Assembly (NCBI RefSeq): GCF_003660445.1
Contig: NZ_QZVQ01000004.1
Span: 248,001-312,000, forward strand
DNA length: 64,000 nt
From: Croceibacterium ferulae
Lineage (GTDB): Bacteria; Pseudomonadota; Alphaproteobacteria; Sphingomonadales; Sphingomonadaceae
Direction: 5' to 3'
How positions within the stretch are numbered: the stretch's first letter is position 1; each line of letters opens with the position of its first letter. The notes under the pieces were generated by a model. That model saw nothing but the letters and a program-made list of their open reading frames with translations, ran no database searches and was not told the origin of the DNA. Of the stretch, positions 44,462-52,357 are shown one piece after another. The translations under genes were made by a program, and so were the position numbers.

Positions 44462-46072
44462 GTGACAGCTACCTTGTCGTTCCCGCTTTCGGAGCAGGGG
44501 ATCGCCACCGACGCCACCATCCACGCCAATCTGGGCACCGCCGCGCTGGTCGAACAGGCCGTTGCCCGCGGCGAAGGCCGGCTGGCCGCAGATGGCCCGC
44601 TGGTGGTAGAAACGGGGCGACATACGGGCCGCTCCGCCAAGGACAAGTTCCTGGTCCGCGATGCGGAGACCGAAGGCACCGTGTGGTGGGGCAAGGTCAA
44701 CAAGTCCATGAGCGAGGCGCATTTCGCCGCACTGAAGGTCGATTTCCTGGCCGCTCTGGCCGAAAAGGACGAGCTGTTCGTCGCCGACCTGTTCGGCGGA
44801 TCGCAGCCGGAATATCGCGTGAACGTGCGCGTCATCAACGAATTGGCGTGGCACAATCTGTTCATCCGCACCCTGCTCGTCCGGCCCAAGCCGGTTGAGC
44901 TGGAGGGTTTTGCGCCCGATTACACGATCATCGACCTGCCCAGCTTCCGCGCCGATCCCGAACGGCACGGCTGCCGTACGGAGACGGTGGTGGCCGTCAG
45001 CGTGACGGAGAAGCTGATCCTGATCGGCGGCACGGCCTATGCGGGCGAGATGAAGAAGAGCGTCTTCGGCATCCTGAACTACCTGCTGCCGGCCAGGGGC
45101 GTGATGCCGATGCACTGTTCGGCCAATGTGGGGCCGGACGGGCGCACGGCGGTGTTCTTCGGCCTGTCGGGCACCGGCAAGACGACCCTGTCCGCCGATG
45201 CCAGCCGCACGCTGATCGGCGATGACGAGCATGGCTGGTCCGATACCGCCGTCTTCAACTTCGAAGGCGGGTGCTATGCCAAGATGATCCGCCTGTCGGA
45301 AGAGGCCGAGCCCGAGATCTTCGCCACAACGCGCCGCTTCGGCACGGTGCTGGAAAACGTGGTGATGGATCCGGACACGCGGCAGCTGGACTTCGACGAC
45401 AACAGCCTGGCGGAGAACAGCCGGGGCGCATATCCGATCGAGTTCATCCCCAACAGCTCGGCGGAGAACCTCGGCCCGGTGCCGTCCAACGTGGTGATGC
45501 TGACGGCGGATGCGTTCGGCGTGCTGCCGCCGATCGCACGGCTGACGCCGGACCAGGCGATGTACCATTTCCTCTCGGGCTACACCGCCAAGGTGGCAGG
45601 GACCGAGATCGGCGTGACCGAGCCGGAGGCGACCTTCTCCACCTGCTTCGGTGCGCCCTTCATGCCGCGCCATCCCAGCGTCTATGGCAATTTGCTGAAG
45701 GAGCGGATCGCCAAGGGCGGTGTGCAGTGCTGGCTGCTCAACACCGGCTGGACCGGCGGCAAGTACGGCGTGGGCAAGCGGATGCCGATCAAGGCAACCC
45801 GCGCGCTGCTGAACGCCGCGCTGGACGGATCGCTGAACGATGCCGAGTTCCGCAAGGACCCCAATTTCGGCTTCGACGTGCCCGTCAGCGTGCCGGCGCT
45901 GGCTGCCGCCGGGATCGACCAGACCATCCTGGACCCGCGCGCCACCTGGCCGGACAAGGATGAATATGACGCTGCGGCGGGCAAGCTGGTGCAGCTGTTC
46001 GTCGACAACTTCGCCGATTTCGAAGCGCATGTGGACGAAAGCGTGCGGCAGGCGGCGCCGCAGCCGGCGTGA
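44462..46072 (+). CDS. pckA: phosphoenolpyruvate carboxykinase (ATP)
   Basis: 536-aa enzyme converting oxaloacetate to phosphoenolpyruvate with ATP, the first step of gluconeogenesis. The kinase-1a P-loop is [12 protein letters not shown]. The kinase-2 and metal region [10 protein letters not shown] and the substrate region [12 protein letters not shown] are also present. The GTG at 44462 after GGGAG gives the length normal for alphaproteobacterial PckA. An ATG at 44405 would add 19 residues. An intrinsic terminator follows directly. Confidence 0.96.
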   Translation: MTATLSFPLSEQGIATDATIHANLGTAALVEQAVARGEGRLAADGPLVVETGRHTGRSAKDKFLVRDAETEGTVWWGKVNKSMSEAHFAALKVDFLAALAEKDELFVADLFGGSQPEYRVNVRVINELAWHNLFIRTLLVRPKPVELEGFAPDYTIIDLPSFRADPERHGCRTETVVAVSVTEKLILIGGTAYAGEMKKSVFGILNYLLPARGVMPMHCSANVGPDGRTAVFFGLSGTGKTTLSADASRTLIGDDEHGWSDTAVFNFEGGCYAKMIRLSEEAEPEIFATTRRFGTVLENVVMDPDTRQLDFDDNSLAENSRGAYPIEFIPNSSAENLGPVPSNVVMLTADAFGVLPPIARLTPDQAMYHFLSGYTAKVAGTEIGVTEPEATFSTCFGAPFMPRHPSVYGNLLKERIAKGGVQCWLLNTGWTGGKYGVGKRMPIKATRALLNAALDGSLNDAEFRKDPNFGFDVPVSVPALAAAGIDQTILDPRATWPDKDEYDAAAGKLVQLFVDNFADFEAHVDESVRQAAPQPA

Positions 46073-46081
46073 ACCGGACAG

Positions 46082-46115
46082 GGCGGGGCCGCATCGTCGG
46101 CCCCGCCTGTTTTTT
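46082..46115 (+). terminator. intrinsic terminator of pckA
   Basis: GC-rich 10-bp stem (GGCGGGGCCG at 46082-46091 with CGGCCCCGCC at 46098-46107), 6-base loop, then TG and six T residues (46110-46115). It ends exactly at the stop of the convergent gene. Confidence 0.9.
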
Positions 46116-47689
46116 CAGTCCACCTCCGGCGTGTCCACTGCACCGGTAATGGCCGTAGCCAGGTCTTCGGCAGCCATCTCCCGCATGGCGGTCAGCAGCG
46201 GTTCCATGCCGATGACGCCGCCCTCTTCCCGATCCGCCAGATAGGCCAGCAGGCGTCCCGCCGCGATGGATCGTCCGCCGGCATGGGGTGCGAAGGCGAC
46301 CGGCTGCAGCGTCAGCCGCGCCTGTTCCAGCCGTCCTTCGCTGGCCTGCTGCAGCGCGGTCATCATCCTGAGGTCCTGATCGAAGGGGGCCAGTTCCAGG
46401 GCACGCTCCAGCGCCTGGATCGCCAGCTTGTCCGGCTCCGCCCCACGTTCGAGGTAGCTGCGATAATAGTAGATCAGCGGCAGGGGATGGTCGTTCTCCC
46501 GCGCATTCAGCGCGCGGAACGGCGCCATGGCTGTCTGATAGGCCGCAGCCTGATCGTCGCCGCCCCCTGCCGACCGGAACAGCGCGTAACCCTTTTGCAC
46601 ATAGGCGTTCACCTGCGACGGATCGAGCGCCAACGCCGCATCCGCCGCAGCGATCGCCGCCTCATCGTTTCCGGCATCATATTCCGCCTCGGCCAGTGCG
46701 GCCTGCACGGCCCCGTCCTGCGGATGGGCGGCGGCCACCTTCCGCATGTCGGGCAGCAATTCCAGCGCCTGTTCGCGGTTGACGCCGCGCTTGGACACCA
46801 TGCGCAGCGGCATGACCGCCGCTTCGCCTGCACTCAGCGGGCGGATGGTTATGGGCGATCTGGAAAGGTTCTTCAGCTCCAGCTGGTTCATGCGCCGGCC
46901 GTTGAGATAGTCGTCCAGCTCGTCCTCCAGCACCGCCAGGTCGCCGAAAGCCTCCTGCCCGGCCTGCAGGCTGGGTGTGCCCGTGGTGACCATGCGCCAG
47001 TAATTGCTCAGCTGGCCTTTGCGCTCCTCGCTGAAGATCAGGTAATGGTAGAGGAGCCAGGAACGGCCGTAATAGGCATCGTAGGACCGGCCGCGTTCCT
47101 CGCGATAGCGCACATCATCCAGCAGCTGGTCCACCGGCACGTTGACGGCATGGAACAGCTCGCCCGCACGATGGCTGGCCGGGCCGCCGATCTGTATGCT
47201 GCCATCGCGCTTGAACTTGGCCGAGGCGTAGAACTCCGCCGCCCCTTCGGACAGCCAGCGCGGCATCGCGTGATTGCCGGTCGAGATCAGCAGATGGTGG
47301 GCATATTCGTGCAACAGCACGATCTGCGAGAAGTCGGTCGCGCTGCCCCGCGTGGTGATGCGCGGCACGAAGGCGATCGAACCGTTGGCCCGCGGGATGT
47401 AGAAACCGGCCACGAAGCGGTCGCCATCGCCGCTGATCCGTCGCACTTGGCGCGTATCGCCCACGACATAGACGGTGAGCCGGCTGGAAGGGCTGGGCGT
47501 CACCGCGGCGCGTCCGGAGATCGTCTCCACCGCGCTGTGATACAGTTCCAGCTCTTCGGAGAACTCCTGCAGGGTGGCTTCCCGCGTGTCGGCATAGATG
47601 ACGAAATGGTCGCTCGCCGCCTCCAGCCAGCGCGCCTGTGCCGCACCCGGCCAGCATGCCAGCACCACCATCAGTCCCAGAAAACGCAT
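46115..47689 (-). CDS. secreted HExxH peptidase-like protein with TPR repeats
   Basis: 524-aa protein with a signal peptide (cleavage likely after AQA at residue 19). The N-terminal half resembles a gluzincin/DUF1570-type metallopeptidase: HEYAH at 127-131 and a downstream Glu in WLSEGAAEFY as possible third ligand. The C-terminal half (about 300-500) is helical with TPR-like units (AALAEAEYDAGNDEAAIAAADAALALDPSQVNAYVQKGYALF). It is probably periplasmic; the target is unknown. Its ribosome site GGGGGAG lies in the 3' arm of a hairpin just upstream. Confidence 0.82.
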   Translation of the reverse strand: MRFLGLMVVLACWPGAAQARWLEAASDHFVIYADTREATLQEFSEELELYHSAVETISGRAAVTPSPSSRLTVYVVGDTRQVRRISGDGDRFVAGFYIPRANGSIAFVPRITTRGSATDFSQIVLLHEYAHHLLISTGNHAMPRWLSEGAAEFYASAKFKRDGSIQIGGPASHRAGELFHAVNVPVDQLLDDVRYREERGRSYDAYYGRSWLLYHYLIFSEERKGQLSNYWRMVTTGTPSLQAGQEAFGDLAVLEDELDDYLNGRRMNQLELKNLSRSPITIRPLSAGEAAVMPLRMVSKRGVNREQALELLPDMRKVAAAHPQDGAVQAALAEAEYDAGNDEAAIAAADAALALDPSQVNAYVQKGYALFRSAGGGDDQAAAYQTAMAPFRALNARENDHPLPLIYYYRSYLERGAEPDKLAIQALERALELAPFDQDLRMMTALQQASEGRLEQARLTLQPVAFAPHAGGRSIAAGRLLAYLADREEGGVIGMEPLLTAMREMAAEDLATAITGAVDTPEVD

Positions 47690-47695
47690 CCGACT

Positions 47696-47748
47696 CCCCC
47701 AAGCCGCCTGTCAGAGCGGTGAAGCTACGACAGGTGCGGCCTGGGGGG
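47696..47748 (-). promoter_or_regulatory. hairpin sequestering the ribosome site of the HExxH gene
   Basis: On the minus-strand RNA, a C-run at 47743-47748 pairs with the G-run at 47696-47700. GCCGC (47736-47740) pairs with its complement at 47703-47707, and CTGTC with GACAG at 47729-47733/47708-47712. The loop is 16 bases. The G-run is part of the ribosome binding site of the ATG at 47689. It could be a thermometer-like or attenuating structure, or simply a terminator without a U-tract for the upstream gene. Confidence 0.45.
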
Positions 47749-47768
47749 CAAGGTATTGAAAAGACCGA

Positions 47769-48185
47769 TCAGTCGGTCAGCGTAGCGGGCACCTTGCCGC
47801 CGTTCTTGGCCAGTTCGCGCATCACGCGCTTGTGCAACGCGATGTTTTCCGCCGCTTCACCGGAATAGTTCGTGTCGCCCAGTTCGCCCGCCAGTTCCTT
47901 GCGGTTGGCAAAGCTGGAATCGATGTCGAGCAGCTTGAGCAGGTCGACGATCGAGCTGCGCCAGTTCAGCCCATCCGCGCCGTCCATGGCGGACAGGCGT
48001 GCTTCCACATCGACTTCGCTGAGCGCCGGGGCAGCGGCGGGCGCTGCAGGGTGGGGGGCGGCGGGAGCCGGCGCCGCCTGAGCTGCCGGGCGTGGCGGTG
48101 CTGCGGCCGGGCGGGCAGGCGCGGCGGCCGGCTTTTCAGGCTTCTTGCCCAGGATTGCGTCAGTGATCTTCTGAAAAATGCCCAA
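47769..48185 (-). CDS. DUF3597 domain protein
   Basis: 138-aa cytosolic protein. A short N-terminal helix (MGIFQKITDAILGKK) is followed by an Ala/Pro-rich linker (about 18-52) and the DUF3597 domain (about 55-138: VDVEARLSAMDGADGLNWRSSIVDLLKLLDID, ending KVPATLTD). Stand-alone copies are common in proteobacteria and may be peptidoglycan- or stress-related, but no function is established to my knowledge. Confidence 0.9.
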   Translation of the reverse strand: MGIFQKITDAILGKKPEKPAAAPARPAAAPPRPAAQAAPAPAAPHPAAPAAAPALSEVDVEARLSAMDGADGLNWRSSIVDLLKLLDIDSSFANRKELAGELGDTNYSGEAAENIALHKRVMRELAKNGGKVPATLTD

Positions 48186-48287
48186 GGCCTGTCTCCTGCT
48201 GCCGCGCAGTCCGCGCGGCTTCGGGCTGGCAATGGGCGGCGCGGGCCACGGGTTCCGCCGGGGGCGACAAAGCGCTACAGCCTGGCG

Positions 48288-48452
48288 ATGGATTTCGTGC
48301 TGTCCCTCACCATGCTGGCCGCGATCGCGCTGGTCATCGGCGCCGCCTGGCTGTGGCGCCGGGGCGGCGCGTCGCGGCAGGCGTGGCTGATGCTGGTGCT
48401 GGCGGGGGTGATGCTGGCGAATATCGCCATCTGGTCGCTACCCCCGCCCTGA
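48288..48452 (+). CDS. small membrane protein
   Basis: 54-residue protein with two hydrophobic helices (residues 3-24 and about 32-50) separated by RRGGASRQAW, so both ends face the same side. Hydrophobic periodicity and a clean ATG-to-stop frame support a real gene, but no family is recognised. It is divergent from DUF3597 and converges on the alpha/beta hydrolase with 18 bases between stops. Confidence 0.6.
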   Translation: MDFVLSLTMLAAIALVIGAAWLWRRGGASRQAWLMLVLAGVMLANIAIWSLPPP

Positions 48453-48470
48453 CCGATCATCCGCCAGCCG

Positions 48471-49127
48471 TCACCGGATGGTGCAGGCCGGATCCAGCCG
48501 GAAGTCGAGATAGCGGTCCACGGACGCCATCAGCTCTTCCTGCTCGTTCTCGAAGAAGTGGTTGGCCCGCGGGATTTCCTCGTGATGGATGGTGATGTGC
48601 TTCTGCGTGCGCAGCTTGTCGACCAGCTTCTGCACCGAATTGGGCTGCACCACCGTGTCCGCCGTTCCCTGGATGAAGATGCCGCTGGCGGGGCACGGGG
48701 CCAGGAAGGAGAAGTCGTACATGTTGGCCGGCGGCGCGATGGAGATGAAGCCGCGGATCTCCGGCCGGCGCATCAGCAGCTGCATGCCGATCAGCGCGCC
48801 GAAGCTGACGCCTGCGACCCAGGTGGTCTGCGCTTCGGGATGAACCTGCTGCACCCAGTCCAGCGCACTGGCGGCATCGCTCAGCTCGCCGATACCGTTG
48901 TCGAAGCTGCCCTGGCTGCGGCCCACGCCCCGGAAGTTGAAGCGCAGGGTGGCGAAGCCGCGATCGGTGAAGGTCTTGTACAGGCGCTGCACGATCCGGT
49001 CGTTCATGGTGCCGCCACCCTGCGAATGGGGGTGCAGGATCATGGCCACCGGCGCCCGCGGACGGGTGGCGGGGGAGAAACGGCCTTCGAGGCGGCCTTC
49101 GGGACCGGGAAAGATAACGGATGGCAT
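48471..49127 (-). CDS. alpha/beta hydrolase (dienelactone hydrolase-like)
   Basis: 218-aa alpha/beta hydrolase. The nucleophile elbow is GVSFGALIG; HPHSQGGGTMND forms the oxyanion region; a C-terminal His in RANHFF completes the triad, with Asp in GTADTVV. The first strand PSVIFPGPEGRLEGRF is typical of the family often encoded beside Fe-S assembly genes in sphingomonads. It may be an esterase; the substrate is unknown. ATG 49127 is the family-like start. Confidence 0.87.
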   Translation of the reverse strand: MPSVIFPGPEGRLEGRFSPATRPRAPVAMILHPHSQGGGTMNDRIVQRLYKTFTDRGFATLRFNFRGVGRSQGSFDNGIGELSDAASALDWVQQVHPEAQTTWVAGVSFGALIGMQLLMRRPEIRGFISIAPPANMYDFSFLAPCPASGIFIQGTADTVVQPNSVQKLVDKLRTQKHITIHHEEIPRANHFFENEQEELMASVDRYLDFRLDPACTIR

Positions 49128-49143
49128 CGTTGGCAGGACTCTC

Positions 49144-49171
49144 GTGCTTGGTTTGGCGTGCTTGGTCTGGC
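49144..49171. repeat. two 14-bp direct repeats in a leader
   Basis: GTGCTTGGTTTGGC (49144-49157) and GTGCTTGGTCTGGC (49158-49171) differ at one base and are followed by a partial third copy GTGCTGTATTGC. They lie within the likely 5' leader of the minus-strand hydrolase gene. Confidence 0.6.
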
Positions 49172-49214
49172 GTGCTGTATTGCAGGCGCGGCTGGCGTGC
49201 GGAAAGTGCGCCGC

Positions 49215-49242
49215 TATATAGGATTGCGAGCCCAAATCGCAA
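49215..49242 (-). promoter_or_regulatory. promoter of the hydrolase gene, shared TATATA
   Basis: Minus strand: TTGCGA (49242-49237), 16 bases, TATATA (49220-49215). The palindromic TATATA could also serve the plus-strand desulfurase operon, whose ATG is 31 bases to the right, but no good plus-strand -35 is seen. Confidence 0.45.
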
Positions 49243-49251
49243 TTGTCACGA

Positions 49252-50331
49252 ATGACCCGCATCTATCTTGATCACGCGGCGACCACGCCGCTCCGTCCGC
49301 AGGCGCTTGCCGCGCTGCAGGAAGGCTGCCGCCTGTGGGCCAATCCGTCCAGCCCGCATGCGGAAGGCCGCGCCGCGCGCCGGGCGCTGGAAGATGCGCG
49401 CGAGCGGATCAAGGAAACGCTCGGTTGGACGGGGGAGCTGGTCTTCACCAGCGGGGCCAGCGAGGCCGCGGCCCTGGCGCTGAACCACGCGCAGGCCGGC
49501 AGCCGGCTGGTCAGCGCGGTGGAGCATGAGAGCATCCTGCGCGCCGCCGCCGGCGCGACGGTCCTGCCGGTCGGGCCTGATGGCGCACTCGACCTCGAGG
49601 CGTTGACCCGCGAACTCGCCGCTGCAGACGAGCCGCTGGTGGCGGTGCAGTCGCTCAATTCGGAAACGGGCAACTGGCAGGACATGTGCGAGATTGCCGA
49701 AATCGTGCATGCGGCGGGCGGCCTGCTGCTGGTCGACGCATCGCAGAGTGCGGGCAAGTATCGCCTGACCGGCGAACCGGACATGGCGATCCTGTCGGCG
49801 CACAAGTTCGGCGGCCCGATCGGCATCGGCGCATTGCTGGTCAGGGACTGGGCCATGCTGCGCGCAAGTGGCGGGCAGGAACGCGGCTATCGCTCCGGCA
49901 CGGAGAACCTGCCGGGTGCCCTGGCCATGGCCGCCGCGCTGGCGGCGGGTGGCGAGCCATACATGGAGTGGGAGGCCGGCGAGATCCTGTTGCCGTTCGC
50001 GGCGGAGGTCCGGGCGCTTGGCGGCACCTGGCTGTCCGACCGGCTGGACGCACCCACGGCCTACATCCATGCGCTGGCCATGCCGAGCCTGTCCGCCACG
50101 GCGCAGCTGATGCGGTTCGACCTCGCCGGCATCGCGGTCAGCCAGGGGAGTGCCTGTTCCTCCGGCTCCCTGCGCACCAGCCACGTGCTCGCCGCCATCG
50201 GCCTGCCGGACGATCTGGCCGCGCGCACGATCCGCATCAGCCTGGGCTGGAACACCACCCGGGCGGACCTGCAGCGCTTCTGCGATGCCTGGCTCGACAT
50301 GGCCCGGCAGGCGGCAAGCCGGGCGGCATGA
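49252..50331 (+). CDS. cysteine desulfurase (first copy)
   Basis: 359-aa PLP enzyme of the NifS/IscS type that takes sulfur from cysteine for Fe-S clusters and other sulfur compounds. The start MTRIYLDHAATTPLRPQAL is diagnostic. Lys185 in SAHKFGGPIG binds PLP, and Cys302 in QGSACSSGS is the persulfide cysteine. The two residues before PLP-Lys and the region VDASQSAGK match the family. Its stop overlaps the second desulfurase start by ATGA. The two proteins are clearly related but not close copies. Confidence 0.93.
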   Translation: MTRIYLDHAATTPLRPQALAALQEGCRLWANPSSPHAEGRAARRALEDARERIKETLGWTGELVFTSGASEAAALALNHAQAGSRLVSAVEHESILRAAAGATVLPVGPDGALDLEALTRELAAADEPLVAVQSLNSETGNWQDMCEIAEIVHAAGGLLLVDASQSAGKYRLTGEPDMAILSAHKFGGPIGIGALLVRDWAMLRASGGQERGYRSGTENLPGALAMAAALAAGGEPYMEWEAGEILLPFAAEVRALGGTWLSDRLDAPTAYIHALAMPSLSATAQLMRFDLAGIAVSQGSACSSGSLRTSHVLAAIGLPDDLAARTIRISLGWNTTRADLQRFCDAWLDMARQAASRAA

Positions 50332-51413
50332 TCTATCTCGACCATCAGGCGACCACGCCGCTGGCACCCGAGGCGCGCGCGGCGATGGAGCGCTGGCTGG
50401 GCGGGGCGGACAGCACCAGCTTCGGCAACCCGCATTCGCCGCACCGGCTGGGCCGGCAGGCGGAGGCTGCGGTGGAACTGGCGCGGGAGCGGGTGGTGGC
50501 GCTTTTCCCGGCCGGCGGGCGGGTGATCTTCACCGGCAGCGCGACGGAGGCGCTGAACCTGGCGCTGCGCGGCTGCGAGCCGGGCCGGTCCGGCGCGGGG
50601 GTGGCGATCAGCGGAATCGAACATGCGGCGGTGGAGGAAACCGCGCGCGCCCTGCCCGGATCGCTGACCGTACTGCCGGTGGACGCCGACGGGCTGGTGG
50701 ATGCCGAGGCGGACTGGCCGCACGATGTGGGCCTGGTCAGCGTGATGCAGGTCAATAACGAGATCGGGACGATCCAGCCGGCCGCGCGCCTGTACGAACG
50801 TGCGCAGGCCGCCGGTGCCCTGTTCGTGTGCGACGCGGTGCAGGCGGCGGGCAGGCTGCCGATCGCGGCGGCCGACATGATCGCGATCAGCGCGCACAAG
50901 TTCTATGGGCCGAAGGGCATCGGCGCGCTGTGGGTGCGCGATGGCGTGGAACTGCAGCCGCTGATCACCGGCGGCGGGCAGGAGGGTGGCCTCCGCTCCG
51001 GCACGCTGAGCCCGGCCTTGTGCGCCGGCATGGGCGCAGCCGCCGAACTGGCGCTGGCCCGCATGGAGGAGGACGCCCTGCACATGGACCGCCTGTTCGC
51101 CCGCGCACTTGAACTGTTCGCCGGCTGGCAGCTGAATGGCAGCGGCGAGCATCGCATCAGGAGCAATCTCAATCTCCGCCGCACGGGGCTGGACGTGGCA
51201 CGCCTGATGTCGGAGGTGCGGACAGTGGCCTTCTCCGCCGGCAGCGCCTGCGCCAGCGACAGCGGCAAGCCCAGCCGCGTGCTCGCCGCCATCGGCCTGT
51301 CTGCGGCAGAGGCGAAGGGATCGATCCGTCTGGGGCTGGGTCGCTACACCACCGAAGCGGAACTGGAGGACGCCGCCGCGCTGCTCAACCCCGCCGCCGC
51401 GGCGCAGGGTTGA
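50328..51413 (+). CDS. cysteine desulfurase (second copy)
   Basis: 361-aa NifS/IscS-type cysteine desulfurase. It starts MIYLDHQATTPLAPEAR. Lys191 in SAHKFYGPKGIGAL binds PLP and Cys308 in SAGSACASDSGKPS is the catalytic cysteine; VNNEIGTIQP is conserved. This copy is closer to typical IscS than the first. It is translated from an ATG inside the first gene's stop and hands over to the ferredoxin gene by TGATG, so all three are made together. Confidence 0.94.
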   Translation: MIYLDHQATTPLAPEARAAMERWLGGADSTSFGNPHSPHRLGRQAEAAVELARERVVALFPAGGRVIFTGSATEALNLALRGCEPGRSGAGVAISGIEHAAVEETARALPGSLTVLPVDADGLVDAEADWPHDVGLVSVMQVNNEIGTIQPAARLYERAQAAGALFVCDAVQAAGRLPIAAADMIAISAHKFYGPKGIGALWVRDGVELQPLITGGGQEGGLRSGTLSPALCAGMGAAAELALARMEEDALHMDRLFARALELFAGWQLNGSGEHRIRSNLNLRRTGLDVARLMSEVRTVAFSAGSACASDSGKPSRVLAAIGLSAAEAKGSIRLGLGRYTTEAELEDAAALLNPAAAAQG

Positions 51414-51715
51414 TGCAGGTCCATTTTCTCGACCGCACCGGCCAGCGCATCACGGCCGAGGCGCAGCCTGGCGACCGGCTGCTGGACATAGCCCAGGCCG
51501 CCGGCCTGCCGCTGGAAGGCACCTGCGAAGGGCAGATGGCCTGTTCCACCTGCCACCTGATCATCGCGCCGCAATGGTTCGACTGCCTGCCGCCCGCCAG
51601 CGCCGAGGAGGAAGACCTGCTCGACCTCGCGCCCGCCGCCTGCAGCACGAGCCGGCTTTCGTGCCAGATCGTGCTGCAGGAGGGGTTGGACGGCCTGCTG
51701 GCCAAAGTGCCCTAG
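51413..51715 (+). CDS. 2Fe-2S ferredoxin, ISC/adrenodoxin type
   Basis: 100-aa [2Fe-2S] ferredoxin. The cluster cysteines are Cys38, Cys44, Cys47 and Cys84 (C-x5-C-x2-C-x36-C), the vertebrate-type/Fdx pattern. It supplies electrons, most likely for Fe-S cluster assembly with the two desulfurases upstream. ATG 51413 overlaps the desulfurase stop; a TTG three bases before is an alternative. Confidence 0.93.
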   Translation: MQVHFLDRTGQRITAEAQPGDRLLDIAQAAGLPLEGTCEGQMACSTCHLIIAPQWFDCLPPASAEEEDLLDLAPAACSTSRLSCQIVLQEGLDGLLAKVP

Positions 51716-51716
51716 A

Positions 51717-52250
51717 TCAGGCTTCCGCCTTCTCCAGCAGACCCTGCAGCGCCTTCACGAATGCCGGGATGTCATCCGGCTTGCGGCTGGTGACGAACTG
51801 CCCGTCCACCACCGCTTCCTCGTCCACCACGTTCGCGCCGGCATTCTTCAGGTCGGTGCGGATGGAGGGCCAGCTGGTCACCCGCTTGCCGCGCACCACG
51901 TCCGCTTCCACCAGCAGCCAGGGCCCGTGGCAGATCGCCGCCACCGGCTTGCCGGCATCCACGAAGTCACGCACCAGTTGCACCGCCTGCTGGTCCATGC
52001 GCAGCTTGTCCGGGTTGATCTGTCCGCCGGGCAGCAGCAGCGCGTCGAAATCGTCCGCATTCGCCTCGTCCAGCGTCAGGTCGACGTCGACATCGTCGCC
52101 CCAGTCGTCCTGGTCCCAACCCTGGATGGAGCCTTCTTCCGGGCTGGCCACCAGCACCTCGTATCCGGCGTCCTGCAGCAGCTCCATCGGCTCTTCCAGC
52201 TCGGACTGTTCGAAACCGTCCGTGGCCATGATCAATATACGCTGTGCCAT
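51717..52250 (-). CDS. DJ-1/PfpI family protein
   Basis: 177-aa protein of the PfpI/YhbO branch of the DJ-1 superfamily. [12 protein letters not shown] contains the nucleophile cysteine on its elbow; the acidic residue pair at the entrance (FEQSELEEP) is present. Family members have been described as glyoxalases, deglycases or peptidases, with the activity debated. It converges on the ferredoxin gene with one base between the stops. ATG 52250 gives [14 protein letters not shown]. Confidence 0.92.
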   Translation of the reverse strand: MAQRILIMATDGFEQSELEEPMELLQDAGYEVLVASPEEGSIQGWDQDDWGDDVDVDLTLDEANADDFDALLLPGGQINPDKLRMDQQAVQLVRDFVDAGKPVAAICHGPWLLVEADVVRGKRVTSWPSIRTDLKNAGANVVDEEAVVDGQFVTSRKPDDIPAFVKALQGLLEKAEA

Positions 52251-52357
52251 CGTGCTTCTCCTTGAAAGGCGTTCGGCCTGCAATGAGTGGGGGAAGCCGA
52301 CCGTTCCCCCCGCCCGCACCCTTTGTCCCCGGGCGTGCCGGTGATAGGGCAGGGCGC

